DNA from: Enterobacter kobei
Lineage (GTDB): Bacteria > Pseudomonadota > Gammaproteobacteria > Enterobacterales > Enterobacteriaceae
NCBI RefSeq assembly: GCF_018323985.1
Contig: NZ_AP024590.1
Coordinates: 3,286,001-3,350,000 of the forward strand
DNA length: 64,000 bases
Direction of reading: 5' to 3'
In this document: in pieces, positions 34,375-43,025 of the stretch
How the letters are laid out: every line of letters begins with the position of its first letter
Numbering within the stretch: the first letter of the stretch is position 1
The notes under the pieces: generated by a model
Databases searched by the model: none
What the model was told of the DNA's origin: nothing
Seen by the model: the letters and a program-made list of their open reading frames with translations, nothing else
Program-made: the position numbers and the translations under genes

Positions 34375-37149
34375 TCAAAACTCTTGATCGTACTGAAGAA
34401 ATTCAGTTTCCAGATGCAGAAGATCGTGAATGTAAAACAGCTCCGCTTCGGGAATATGGACACTATAACTCGCCTCAATGACACTGATGGCCTCGCGCAG
34501 CGCCGGAAGGTGCTGGCGTTGACACTGTGCGCGATGCCCGGCGTAGTTGTGGATCGCCGCCTGGCGGATCAGGCGTTCAATAAGACAGCTAACGTGGATA
34601 TAGAGCGCGACCTTACGGTCGTTCGGCACGGCAATCGCCGTCAGATGCTGGTAACGCGTGAGAAAGGCTTCAACCTGATTGATGACTTTGCTGGTATCGA
34701 GAATGGTGACAGACTCAATTACCCGGCGCAGGGAGAAGTTTTTCACGATCCGTTCGTTAATCTGCATCACGTCGGCGGGGCTGATAAGGGTGCCGAACAG
34801 CGCCATCAATGTTTCTTTACCCTGACCGGAAATCAGCGTATCCAGCGAAATCCAGGGCACATCAGGAATGCGGGGATCGAGGGTGCCAATTAGCGCCAGC
34901 ACGTCAAAGCGGGAAAAGATCGGCTCGCGCCGTTTATTCGCCGCCAGAATGTCGTACTCATAGGCTACGACGTCTATACCCAGCTCCTGCGGAATGCTCG
35001 CTTTCAGCAAGCTGCTTAAATTGCTGGCCGCGCCAATTCCCGTTGCGCAGGTGGTAATGATCGCCTTTGGTTTGTTCCGTTCCGGCCAGATGATTTTATG
35101 CTCCACCGGCAGATCGGCGGCGATGTCACTGGCGATGGTTTCCAGATAATCGCCCTGTAAAATGCGCTCGCCCACGTACAGCGCCATGCGCGTGGAGACG
35201 TTATTAATGATCACCACTGGCATCGTCACCTGTCGGCTGAAATAGTGATGAATGTCGTTAAGGGAGCCCATATCCACCAGGATCACCAGACTGCTGGCCA
35301 GTGCATTACGCTCCACGTACTGCGTTACCTGCTGGGCAATGGCCTCCGGCGTGACGTCGAGCGGCATATCAAAGGATTCATAGACGGTCTGCTTCAGTAG
35401 CCGGTTGGCGACGTTGGCAATACTGCTGGCAGTCGCGTAACCGTGGGCGAGGATCACCGCTTTGGTGACCAGCTGGCTGCTCTGCACACCGCTTTTGTTC
35501 AGCCACAGCAGCAGCAAAATACGGTCCATGGTCTGAATGCGCAGATCCAGCCTGCGGGCCAGCGAGACCAGTACTTCTTCGCAAAACAAATACAGGAGCG
35601 GGTATTTTTGTTCTAAAAAACGATCGAGCTGTTTGCACATCTCGGCATTCAGCCGCGAGGGTTCACTGGTGGACCGATGCATCAGATAATGCCCGATGGC
35701 GTAGATACCGTTACCGTTAAACTGGATGTTGTAACTTTTCTCCAGTCGGTAAAATTCCTCCCGCACCTGGCTGGTCACCAGCATCAGCATTTGCGAACTG
35801 GTTTTGTCCTGGTTATCAAAGATCAGGCGGTCAAACAGATTTTCAATTTCATGGCCGATGCGCTGCTCAATATCATCCCACGGCTGTTGCGCCGTACGGT
35901 ATTTTTCAAACAGCGTCAGTACGCTGAGCTGCGCATCATGGATGAGCATTCGCCCGACATCCTGCGCCTGAAGCAGCCACGGCAGACGGGTGTTTTCATC
36001 CAGTATGATGTCTTCCCCCTGCCCGGCGGTTGTGTCGCTGAGCGCGGGCAACTGCGCCATTACCGGCTCCGGCAGATCATGGATGGTCACCTGCAACACC
36101 TGCCCGTGACTTTGCCGTGCAAACGCAGACGCTACCACGTATTTAATGACGTTTTTCAGCTCACCGACATTGCCCCGGAAGACATAATGCGTCAGCACGG
36201 AAAGCAGACGCGGGCTGATACGTAATGCCAGCCCCACTTTTTTCGCCTCCAGCCAGAAAAATTGCAGGATCAGCGCCTCCTTCTCTTTACGGCTGCGGCT
36301 TTCCAGATCCGGCAATACCACCTGAATGGGGATACGACGAATAAAGGTGGTCAGAAAGGTGCTGTGAATATCTTCGGTAGTGGCGAAGATGAGCCGCACG
36401 GCAACGCGATGCCCGCTGGCCGTCTCCCCCAGACGATAAATTTCACCCCGATCGAGCCAGGTGAAAAGCTTTTCCTGCCCTTCCGCATGCAGGCGGTGTA
36501 CTTCATCCAGAAACAGGATCCCGCCATCTGCGGCTTCAAAGGCACCGGCTTTATCGCTGGTCGCCCCGGTAAAAGCCCCTTTGACGTAGCCAAACAAGTT
36601 GGCGGCGAGCAGCTCTGGATTGCTGGCGTACTGGGCGCAGTTCAGGGTGACAAAAGGCGCGTCGGCATCAATAAGCCCGTGAGCGATGGCATAGTCGTGC
36701 ATCAGGTTCGCCAGATAACTTTTGCCGGTACCGCTGTCGCCGGTGATCAGCAGCGGCAGGCCGCCGTCCGGATAAAACAGCGCGGTTTTGAGCTGTTCGA
36801 TGGGCTTTTTAAGAGAGCCTTCATGACCGATGAGCAGGGAAAAGTGATCCTGTTGTACGCGCTCGCCGTCGTTTTCCGCCAGCAGTTCGCCGAGGCTGGC
36901 AAACTCCGTGCGCGACAATGGATAAAACTGTTGCTCAAAACTGGCCTTATGCAGGAAGTAGACCGGACGGGTATTGATTTTTATCAGCACGCCCTCTGCC
37001 ACCAGTTGATTGAGATAGTGGCTGGCGGTATTACGCTGTAATCCGAAACGCTGCGCCAGATGACGCGCAGTGAAAATCTCGCTGACATCATGCGGATCAA
37101 AAAAATCAGTCTGGTTGATTAAAAAGGTGAGCAAATCGTCTTTACGCAT
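34375..37149 (-). CDS. gfrR: Sigma-54-dependent LevR/DgaR-type activator with PRD and PTS domains, GfrR-like
   Basis: A 924-residue activator. Order of domains: N-terminal winged helix (about 5-65, LAQRFGLQRNTASHYLNQL); AAA+ sigma-54 domain (about 100-340) with Walker A GDSGTGKS (137-144), the sigma-54 contact GAFTGA (191-196) and Walker B ILFLDE; PRD1 (about 440-550); EIIA(Man)-like domain with acceptor region AVILAHGYATA; EIIB-like domain with ITTCATGIGAA; and PRD2 at the C-terminus. LevR (935 residues) and DgaR have the same build. Phosphorylation by HPr and by GfrB would set its activity. The GAFTGA motif is intact, and the matching sigma-54 promoter lies directly downstream. Confidence 0.87.
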   Translation of the reverse strand: MRKDDLLTFLINQTDFFDPHDVSEIFTARHLAQRFGLQRNTASHYLNQLVAEGVLIKINTRPVYFLHKASFEQQFYPLSRTEFASLGELLAENDGERVQQDHFSLLIGHEGSLKKPIEQLKTALFYPDGGLPLLITGDSGTGKSYLANLMHDYAIAHGLIDADAPFVTLNCAQYASNPELLAANLFGYVKGAFTGATSDKAGAFEAADGGILFLDEVHRLHAEGQEKLFTWLDRGEIYRLGETASGHRVAVRLIFATTEDIHSTFLTTFIRRIPIQVVLPDLESRSRKEKEALILQFFWLEAKKVGLALRISPRLLSVLTHYVFRGNVGELKNVIKYVVASAFARQSHGQVLQVTIHDLPEPVMAQLPALSDTTAGQGEDIILDENTRLPWLLQAQDVGRMLIHDAQLSVLTLFEKYRTAQQPWDDIEQRIGHEIENLFDRLIFDNQDKTSSQMLMLVTSQVREEFYRLEKSYNIQFNGNGIYAIGHYLMHRSTSEPSRLNAEMCKQLDRFLEQKYPLLYLFCEEVLVSLARRLDLRIQTMDRILLLLWLNKSGVQSSQLVTKAVILAHGYATASSIANVANRLLKQTVYESFDMPLDVTPEAIAQQVTQYVERNALASSLVILVDMGSLNDIHHYFSRQVTMPVVIINNVSTRMALYVGERILQGDYLETIASDIAADLPVEHKIIWPERNKPKAIITTCATGIGAASNLSSLLKASIPQELGIDVVAYEYDILAANKRREPIFSRFDVLALIGTLDPRIPDVPWISLDTLISGQGKETLMALFGTLISPADVMQINERIVKNFSLRRVIESVTILDTSKVINQVEAFLTRYQHLTAIAVPNDRKVALYIHVSCLIERLIRQAAIHNYAGHRAQCQRQHLPALREAISVIEASYSVHIPEAELFYIHDLLHLETEFLQYDQEF

Positions 37150-37243
37150 GGGGCGTTCCTTTTACAGCGCTGTACTTATCAGGCGCTATCATGCCGTGAA
37201 AGGCTGCAATGACGGGGAAAAGGCCGGAAAGGTTTTTTGTTTT

Positions 37244-37259
37244 TGTGGGCGATAGCACA
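37244..37259 (-). promoter_or_regulatory. CRP-like site upstream of gfrR
   Basis: TGTGG-GCGATA-GCACA matches 8 of 10 conserved positions of TGTGA-N6-TCACA and is extended by perfect TTTTGTG/CACAAAA arms. It is about 95 bp before the gfrR start, fitting catabolite control. Confidence 0.55.
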
Positions 37260-37266
37260 AAAGGTG

Positions 37267-37286
37267 TTGTCACTTTTTTGTCACTT
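37267..37286. repeat. Direct repeat with 11-bp period upstream of gfrR
   Basis: TTGTCACTT occurs at 37267-37275 and again at 37278-37286. One-helical-turn spacing suggests a regulator touching one DNA face; identity unknown. Confidence 0.45.
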
Positions 37287-37524
37287 ACAGCTGGCGTCAC
37301 GCTAAGGTGGATCAGGCAAAAACGAGATACAGCTCACAATATAACCTTATAAATCAAGCAGGAAAAAGGGCGTTTTCATTAAGGCAAATGGCGTCGCTCA
37401 AGCGGGATTTATTACCCCAGGAAATTAAAGTGTCGCCGTTCCCCGACACACCCTAAGTAACGGAAAGTATTTAAGAAAATGCCTCTTGTTTCCCAGATTT
37501 ATTAAGCGTACATTAGCGCCGTCT

Positions 37525-37539
37525 GGTGTGATTCACACC
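37525..37539. promoter_or_regulatory. 15-bp perfect palindrome upstream of ypdK
   Basis: GGTGTGA-T-TCACACC, perfect 7-bp arms around one base, 131 bp before ypdK. The arms resemble a CRP half-site but the spacing is wrong for CRP. Candidate operator only. Confidence 0.4.
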
Positions 37540-37670
37540 TGAATTCTGAGGTGCTGCCGCCGCCCTAAACGAGATTATTCTCATTTTGACTCAGGCCCGG
37601 TGTCATCTCTCTATACTCAGTCCTGTCTTGTTCATGATTGCATACCGATGTGTGTGCGGAGCGATGAAAA

Positions 37671-37742
37671 GTGAAATATTTCTTTATGGGCATTTCGGTG
37701 ATGGTCATTGTGTGGGCCGGCACTTTCGCCCTGATGATCTGA
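37671..37742 (+). CDS. ypdK: Membrane microprotein YpdK (23 residues)
   Basis: A 23-codon gene starting with GTG and ending TGA: residues 1-9 KYFFMGIS after the initiator, then a hydrophobic VMVIVWAGTFALMI segment, so a single membrane span with almost no soluble part. It differs from the E. coli YpdK sequence as I recall it at about one position (V for F near residue 10). GGAG lies nine bases before the GTG. A strong terminator follows 20 bp later, so it is a stand-alone transcript. Located next to alaC as in K-12. Function unknown; expressed as a membrane small protein in E. coli. Confidence 0.8.
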   Translation: MKYFFMGISVMVIVWAGTFALMI

Positions 37743-37756
37743 GCAACGTTCATACA

Positions 37757-37787
37757 AAAAAACAGGAGCCATTGGCTCCTGTTTTTG
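37757..37787. terminator. Bidirectional terminator, ypdK / alaC
   Basis: CAGGAGCC-ATT-GGCTCCTG with seven A before and five T after; it overlaps the region immediately after the alaC stop. Confidence 0.88.
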
Positions 37788-37788
37788 T

Positions 37789-39027
37789 TTATTCCGCGTC
37801 TTCGGTAAGCGGTCTGGCAGTGGAAGGAAGTAGCCCGTCGGCACGGAACATCGCTTTAATGCCCCGTATGGCCTGACGGATACGATCCCGGTTCTCAATC
37901 AGCGCAAAGCGCACATGGGTATCACCGTAATCGCCGAAGCCAATCCCCGGTGACACGCACACCTTCGCCTCGTTCAGCAGCTTCTTGGCAAACTCCAGCG
38001 AGCCCATTGCCGCGTAATGCTCAGGGATTTTCGCCCACACGTACATCGAGGCTTTCGGCATTTCCACCATCCAGCCCGCTTCGTGCAGCCCTTTCACCAG
38101 CACATCGCGTCGACGCTTATACTGCGCGGCAATGTCCTTCACGCACTGCTGATCGCCTTCCAGCGCAGCAATCGCTGCCACCTGTAACGGCGTGAAAGTG
38201 CCGTAATCGTGGTAACTCTTGATTCGCGCCAGCGCGTTTACCAGCACGGAATTCCCCACCATAAAGCCAATACGCCAGCCGGCCATATTGTAGCTTTTCG
38301 ACAGGGTAAAGAATTCGACCGCCACATCGCGCGCGCCAGGCACCTGCATAATGGACGGCGCTTTCCAGCCGTCATAGACGATGTCGGCATAGGCCAGATC
38401 ATGCACCACCAGCACGTCATACCGCTTCGCCAGCGCCACGACTTTCTCGAAGAACTCCAGCTCAACGCACTGCGCGGTCGGGTTCGACGGGAAACCGAGG
38501 ATCATCATTTTCGGCTTGGGATAGCTTTCACGGATGGCGCGCTCCAGCTCATTGAAGAAGTCCACGCCCTCCACCAGCGGCACGGAACGCACCTGCGCGC
38601 CGGCGATCACCGCGCCGTAAATATGGATCGGGTAGCTGGGATTCGGCACCAGCACGGTATCGCCATGATCGAGCGTGGCCAACATCAGGTGCGCCAGCCC
38701 CTCTTTTGAGCCGATGGTTACGATGGCTTCCGTTTCCGGATCGATATCCACCTGATAGCGGTCCTGATACCAGCGCGAAATCGCCCGGCGCAGACGAGGA
38801 ATACCGCGGGAAGTGGAGTAACCGTGCGTATCCGGGCGCTGCGCCACGGTGCAGAGTTTTTCGACGATATGCGGCGGCGTCGGGCCGTCAGGGTTGCCCA
38901 TACTGAAATCGATAATATCTTCACCGCGACGACGCGCGGCCATTTTCAGTTCAGCGGTAATGTTAAAAACATAAGGGGGAAGACGTTCGATGCGCGTAAA
39001 GCGACGTACTGGACTGGAGTCAGCCAT
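37789..39027 (-). CDS. alaC: Glutamate-pyruvate aminotransferase AlaC
   Basis: A 412-residue PLP aminotransferase, same length as E. coli AlaC (YfdZ). Schiff-base lysine region TLSKSYNMAGWR, substrate/PLP motifs GFPSNPTAQ and VVHDLAYAD, and the tail RFALIENRDRIRQAIRG are present. It makes alanine from pyruvate and glutamate with AlaA and AvtA. ATG at 39027. It is divergent from ypdA; since YpdAB senses extracellular pyruvate in E. coli, the shared intergenic region joins two pyruvate-related functions. Confidence 0.95.
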   Translation of the reverse strand: MADSSPVRRFTRIERLPPYVFNITAELKMAARRRGEDIIDFSMGNPDGPTPPHIVEKLCTVAQRPDTHGYSTSRGIPRLRRAISRWYQDRYQVDIDPETEAIVTIGSKEGLAHLMLATLDHGDTVLVPNPSYPIHIYGAVIAGAQVRSVPLVEGVDFFNELERAIRESYPKPKMMILGFPSNPTAQCVELEFFEKVVALAKRYDVLVVHDLAYADIVYDGWKAPSIMQVPGARDVAVEFFTLSKSYNMAGWRIGFMVGNSVLVNALARIKSYHDYGTFTPLQVAAIAALEGDQQCVKDIAAQYKRRRDVLVKGLHEAGWMVEMPKASMYVWAKIPEHYAAMGSLEFAKKLLNEAKVCVSPGIGFGDYGDTHVRFALIENRDRIRQAIRGIKAMFRADGLLPSTARPLTEDAE

Positions 39028-39414
39028 AGATTCCTCGATGTAACGTTAGCGCCCGGACCGTCCGAGCGACGTTGCCACTGCGTGGCATGACTTGAAAATA
39101 GCCTGAACAAATTCCCGCTGTCGAGGGGCTACGGAAAATAAATTATCCAGAACCCAAAAGCGGAAGCGATTTTCCGCGAGAAGGCGTTGGCTGAACAATT
39201 CGCGCCCTGAATAAAACAACGGCTTAACATGATGATAATAATGATTTTACCGGCCAGTGATGCTTTTTACCGGCGGCCGCTGTCTGACTGCCCACCTGTG
39301 ACAATCCCCTTTTAATTTTATGGATTTTCCTCTTAAAGGAAGGCGGAAGTTAACTGGTCATCTGGCGTCAGATTTTTTATCATCTCTGTTCCACGCCATT
39401 CACACGAGTTATCC
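39028..39414. other. Intergenic region alaC / ypdA
   Basis: About 387 bp, divergent promoters presumed. An imperfect direct repeat TTTTACCGGC occurs at about 39244 and again about 23 bp later. No gene or confident promoter recognised. Confidence 0.4.
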
Positions 39415-41112
39415 GTGCACGAAATATTTAACATGCTGCTGGCGGTCTTTGACCGGGCGGCGTTAATGCTGATTTGTCTGTTTTTCCTGATCCGCATGCG
39501 CCTGTTCCGCGAACTGCTGCATAAAACGGCCCACTCGCCCAAAGAACTGCTGGCGGTAACGGCGATTTTTTCCATGTTTGCGCTGTTCAGCACCTGGTCC
39601 GGCGTGCCGGTGGAAGGATCGCTGGTAAACGTACGCATTATTGCGGTGATGTCCGGCGGGATTTTATTCGGCCCGTGGGTCGGGATCATTACCGGCATTA
39701 TTGCCGGTATTCACCGCTATCTGATCGATATTGGCGGCGTTACCGCTATTCCCTGTTTTATCACCAGTATTATCGCCGGCGGGATGGCAGGCTGGATCAA
39801 TCGTAAAACGCCGAAAGCGCATCACTGGCGTATCGGTATTATCGCCGGGATGCTGTGCGAAACCCTGACCATGATCCTGGTGGTGATCTGGGCACCGAGC
39901 ACGTCGCTGGGGCTGGATATCGTGTCAAAGATCGGCATCCCGATGATCCTCGGCACCGTCTGTATCGGCTTTATTGTGCTGCTGGTGCAGAGCGTGGAAG
40001 GTGAGCAGGAAGCCAGCGCTGCACGGCAGGCCAAGCTGGCGCTGGATATTGCCAACAAAACGCTGCCGCTGTTCCGCCAGGTTAATACAGAATCCCTGCG
40101 TCAGGTCTGCGACATTATCCGCCGCGATATTCACGCGGATGCGGTCGCCATTACCAATGTTGAACATGTGCTGGCCTACGTCGGTATCGGGGAGAACAAC
40201 TATCGCGACAGCGACGATATTATTAGCCCCACCACCAATGAGGCGATAAAGTCCGGTAAAATCATCATTAAAAACAACGATGAAGCGCACCGCACCCCGG
40301 AAATACACTCAATGCTGGTGATCCCCCTGTGGGAAAAAGGCGTGGTCACCGGTACGTTAAAAATTTACTACTGTCATGCGCACCAGATCACCTCGTCGTT
40401 ACAGGAGATGGCGATCGGTCTGTCACAGATCATCTCCACCCAACTGGAAGTCTCGCGCGCCGAACAGCTGCGGGAGATGGCCAATAAAGCGGAACTGCGC
40501 GCCCTGCAAAGTAAAATAAACCCGCACTTCCTGTTTAATGCCCTGAACGCGATTTCGTCATCGATTCGCCTGAATCCGGATACCGCTCGCCAGCTGATTT
40601 ACAATTTATCGCGTTACCTGCGCTATAACATTGAACTGAAAGACGATGAGCAAATCGATATCAAAAAAGAGCTGTATCAGATCAAAGATTACATTGCCAT
40701 TGAGCAGGCGCGCTTCGGCGACAAGCTGACGGTGATCTATGACATTGACGAGGACGTGAACTGCGTGATCCCAAGCCTGCTGATCCAGCCGCTGGTGGAA
40801 AACGCTATCGTGCACGGTATTCAGCCCTGTAAGGGAAAAGGCGTGGTCACCATTAGCGTGGCGGAGTGCGGTAACCGTGTGCGCATCGCGGTACGGGATA
40901 CCGGCAACGGCATCGATCCGCAGGTTATTGAGCGCGTGGAGGCCAACGAGATGCCCGGTAATAAAATCGGCTTACTCAACGTCCATCACCGCGTAAAACT
41001 GCTGTACGGTGAAGGACTGCATATTCGTCGCCTGGAGCCAGGCACCGAAATTGCCTTCTACGTACCACACGATCGCGCGCCTTTGCCTGCGCCGGTTACG
41101 CTGTTGCAATAA
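39415..41112 (+). CDS. ypdA: Sensor histidine kinase YpdA (PyrS), LytS family
   Basis: A 565-residue membrane kinase, equal in length to E. coli YpdA. Residues about 1-200 form the 5TM-5TMR_LYT sensor with six hydrophobic stretches (GILFGPWVGIITGIIAGIH), followed by a GAF domain (about 225-340), the phospho-acceptor region LQSKINPHFLFNALN near residue 370, and an HATPase domain (LIQPLVENAIVHG, GNGIDPQ, KIGLLNV). The start is GTG at 39415, giving the family N-terminus MHEIFNMLL. It pairs with ypdB 14 bp downstream. In E. coli the pair responds to high extracellular pyruvate and activates yhjX; yhjX is not in this window. Confidence 0.95.
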   Translation: MHEIFNMLLAVFDRAALMLICLFFLIRMRLFRELLHKTAHSPKELLAVTAIFSMFALFSTWSGVPVEGSLVNVRIIAVMSGGILFGPWVGIITGIIAGIHRYLIDIGGVTAIPCFITSIIAGGMAGWINRKTPKAHHWRIGIIAGMLCETLTMILVVIWAPSTSLGLDIVSKIGIPMILGTVCIGFIVLLVQSVEGEQEASAARQAKLALDIANKTLPLFRQVNTESLRQVCDIIRRDIHADAVAITNVEHVLAYVGIGENNYRDSDDIISPTTNEAIKSGKIIIKNNDEAHRTPEIHSMLVIPLWEKGVVTGTLKIYYCHAHQITSSLQEMAIGLSQIISTQLEVSRAEQLREMANKAELRALQSKINPHFLFNALNAISSSIRLNPDTARQLIYNLSRYLRYNIELKDDEQIDIKKELYQIKDYIAIEQARFGDKLTVIYDIDEDVNCVIPSLLIQPLVENAIVHGIQPCKGKGVVTISVAECGNRVRIAVRDTGNGIDPQVIERVEANEMPGNKIGLLNVHHRVKLLYGEGLHIRRLEPGTEIAFYVPHDRAPLPAPVTLLQ

Positions 41113-41126
41113 TCAGGAGTGTCACC

Positions 41127-41858
41127 ATGAAAGTCATCATTGTTGAAGATGAAATCCTGGCGCAGCAGGAGCTGAGCTGGCTCATCAAAGAACACAGCCA
41201 GATGGAGATAGTCGGCACGTTTGACGACGGCCTGGACGTGCTGAAGTTTCTCCAGCACAACAAAGTGGACGCGCTGTTTCTGGATATCAACATTCCGTCG
41301 CTGGACGGCGTTTTACTGGCGCAAAATATCAGTCAGTTTGCCCACAAGCCGTTCATTGTGTTTATTACCGCGTGGAAAGAACATGCGGTGGAAGCTTTCG
41401 AGCTGGAAGCCTTTGACTACATTCTGAAACCTTATCAGGAGTCGCGCATCATTAACATGCTGCAAAAGCTGGAGACAGCCTTTCAGCAGCAGTCAGGAAC
41501 GGGTGCCAGCAGCCCGGCGGTTCGTGAAAACGATACCATAAACCTGATCAAAGATGAGCGCATCATCGTCACCAGTATTCACGATATTTATTATGCGGAA
41601 GCGCATGAGAAGATGACGTTCGTGTATACCCGTCGCGATGAATTTGTGATGCCGATGAACATCACGGAGTTTTGCAGCAAACTGCCGGCGGCGCATTTCT
41701 TTCGCTGCCACCGCTCGTACTGCGTGAATCTGGACAAGATCCGCGAAATCGAACCCTGGTTTAACAACACCTATATTCTGCGACTGCGGGATCTCGATTT
41801 TCAGGTCCCGGTCAGTCGCAGCAAGGTCAAAGAGTTCAGGCAGCTAATGCACCTGTAA
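41127..41858 (+). CDS. ypdB: LytTR response regulator YpdB (PyrR)
   Basis: A 243-residue response regulator. Receiver domain about 1-120 with phospho-acceptor D53 in FLDINIPS, conserved D8/D9-type acidic pocket VEDE and K in the FDYILKPY motif; LytTR DNA-binding domain about 140-240 (FRCHRSYCVNLDKI). LytTR domains bind direct repeats. In K-12 ypdC follows; here glk is convergent with a three-base gap and ypdC is at the left end of the window. Confidence 0.95.
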   Translation: MKVIIVEDEILAQQELSWLIKEHSQMEIVGTFDDGLDVLKFLQHNKVDALFLDINIPSLDGVLLAQNISQFAHKPFIVFITAWKEHAVEAFELEAFDYILKPYQESRIINMLQKLETAFQQQSGTGASSPAVRENDTINLIKDERIIVTSIHDIYYAEAHEKMTFVYTRRDEFVMPMNITEFCSKLPAAHFFRCHRSYCVNLDKIREIEPWFNNTYILRLRDLDFQVPVSRSKVKEFRQLMHL

Positions 41859-41869
41859 CGCTTACAGGT
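41851..41869. repeat. Perfect inverted repeat spanning both stop codons of ypdB and glk
   Basis: ACCTGTAA-CGC-TTACAGGT: each arm contains one TAA stop. It may act as a minimal bidirectional hairpin but has no U-tract. It arises because both genes end in CTG TAA. Confidence 0.7.
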
Positions 41870-42827
41870 AGTAACCCAGCGTCTGACGTAAATGCGCACC
41901 CGCGCCCAGCAGGCCTGGGTTGTCGTGCACGATCAGATAGACCGGAATATCCTGAACGTAAGATTTGAAGCGTCCTTTATCTTCAAAGCCGCCGCGGAAG
42001 CCGGAGGCGGTGAAGAAATCGAGGAAGCGCGGCACAATGCCACCGGCGATGTATACGCCGCCGAAGGTGCCAAGCGTCAGCGCCAGATTGCCACCGAAAC
42101 GTCCCATGATCACGCAGAACAGCGACAGCGCACGGCGACAATCGATGCAGCTGTCTTCCAGCGCACGCTCCGTGATGTCTTTCGGTTGCAGGTTTTCCGG
42201 CAGGCGTCCGTCGGATTTCACAATCGCGCGGTACAGATTGACCAGTCCCGGACCGGAGAGCACGCGTTCAGCCGAAACGTGACCAATTTCACTGCGCAGC
42301 TCCTCAAGGATAATGCCCTCTTCTTCGCTGTTCGGCGCGAAATCCACGTGACCGCCTTCGCCCGGCAGGCTGACCCAGCGCTTATCGACGTGCACCAGAT
42401 GGGCCACGCCAAGGCCAGTGCCCGCGCCATAGACCGCAATCGGTTTGCCTTCCACCGGCTCACCGCCGCCGAACTGCGTCAGATGCTCTTTTTTCAGCAT
42501 CGGGATCGCCATTGAGACAGCGGTAAAATCGTTGATAATTTCCAGATGCGCAAAGCCGAGATTTTTCTTCATTTCTGCGATGGAGAATTCCCAGGTGTGG
42601 TTGGTCATCGCCACCCAGTCACCGGTGATCGGGCAGGCAATAGCGATACAGCCATCCTCGACCTCTGCGCCCGTCTCGTCCAGATAGACACGGACAACCG
42701 CTTCCAGCGTGGGATAATCCAGCCCGGAATAGGTTTTGGCGCGGGAAATTTCGCCGCTGTCGACATCACACAACGCCAGGCGTGCGTTAGTGCCGCCCAC
42801 GTCACCTACTAATGCATACTTTGTCAT
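41862..42827 (-). CDS. glk: Glucokinase Glk
   Basis: A 321-residue ATP-dependent glucokinase, same length as E. coli Glk. The phosphate-1 motif GDVGGTNARLALCD is at the N-terminus; sugar-binding NDFTAVSMAIP and the glucose-contact GEGGHVDFAP plus adenosine motif AGGIVPRF are intact. The ATG at 42827 gives MTKYALVGDVGG; the frame extends 14 codons upstream without support. It phosphorylates non-PTS glucose, for instance from trehalose or maltose, or after glycosidase action. Confidence 0.96.
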   Translation of the reverse strand: MTKYALVGDVGGTNARLALCDVDSGEISRAKTYSGLDYPTLEAVVRVYLDETGAEVEDGCIAIACPITGDWVAMTNHTWEFSIAEMKKNLGFAHLEIINDFTAVSMAIPMLKKEHLTQFGGGEPVEGKPIAVYGAGTGLGVAHLVHVDKRWVSLPGEGGHVDFAPNSEEEGIILEELRSEIGHVSAERVLSGPGLVNLYRAIVKSDGRLPENLQPKDITERALEDSCIDCRRALSLFCVIMGRFGGNLALTLGTFGGVYIAGGIVPRFLDFFTASGFRGGFEDKGRFKSYVQDIPVYLIVHDNPGLLGAGAHLRQTLGYYL

Positions 42828-42977
42828 TCTTTTTACTGCTCCGCTGAAGTCAGAAAAATTCTTTGGCACACTGTAAATTCAAGGCGCTTTAACAACAATG
42901 ACCATAGCACGAGTGCCTGTATATTATTGAGCTTCATCACAGAATAACTTTACCGTTTCAGCAAAGTCTCAAAGCTG

Positions 42978-42993
42978 GTGTAAACGTATACAC
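42978..42993 (+). promoter_or_regulatory. Operator-like palindrome upstream of the aldo-keto reductase
   Basis: GTGTAAACGTATACAC: 8-bp arms with one mismatch pair (GTGTAAAC / GTATACAC), 33 bp before the start and overlapping a plausible -10 (TATACA). The form, TGTA ... TACA, resembles GntR- or LacI-family operators. Confidence 0.5.
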
Positions 42994-43025
42994 TAATGAT
43001 ACGTCAGCATAGTGAGGGTTTTTAC

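Larger units (their letters stand above)
37150..37670. other. Intergenic region gfrR / ypdK
   Basis: About 520 bp without a recognised gene. It holds a CRP-like site, an 11-bp-period direct repeat and a 15-bp palindrome, listed separately, plus a short hairpin near 37425-37450 (GTGTCG ... CGACAC). It probably combines the gfrR promoter (leftward) with the ypdK promoter (rightward). Longer than the same kind of gap elsewhere in the window. Confidence 0.5.

Noticed and set aside
37565..37898. Several open frames around ypdK
   Set aside because: They overlap the ypdK/alaC terminator and the alaC end; only the 23-codon ypdK has conserved sequence and a ribosome site.
39228..39250. Fur-box-like run ATGATGATAATAATGATTTTA upstream of ypdA, shown here in two parts ATGATGATAA and TAATGATTTTA
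   Set aside because: AT-rich similarity without the two-fold symmetry of a Fur site, and no iron link for ypdAB or alaC.
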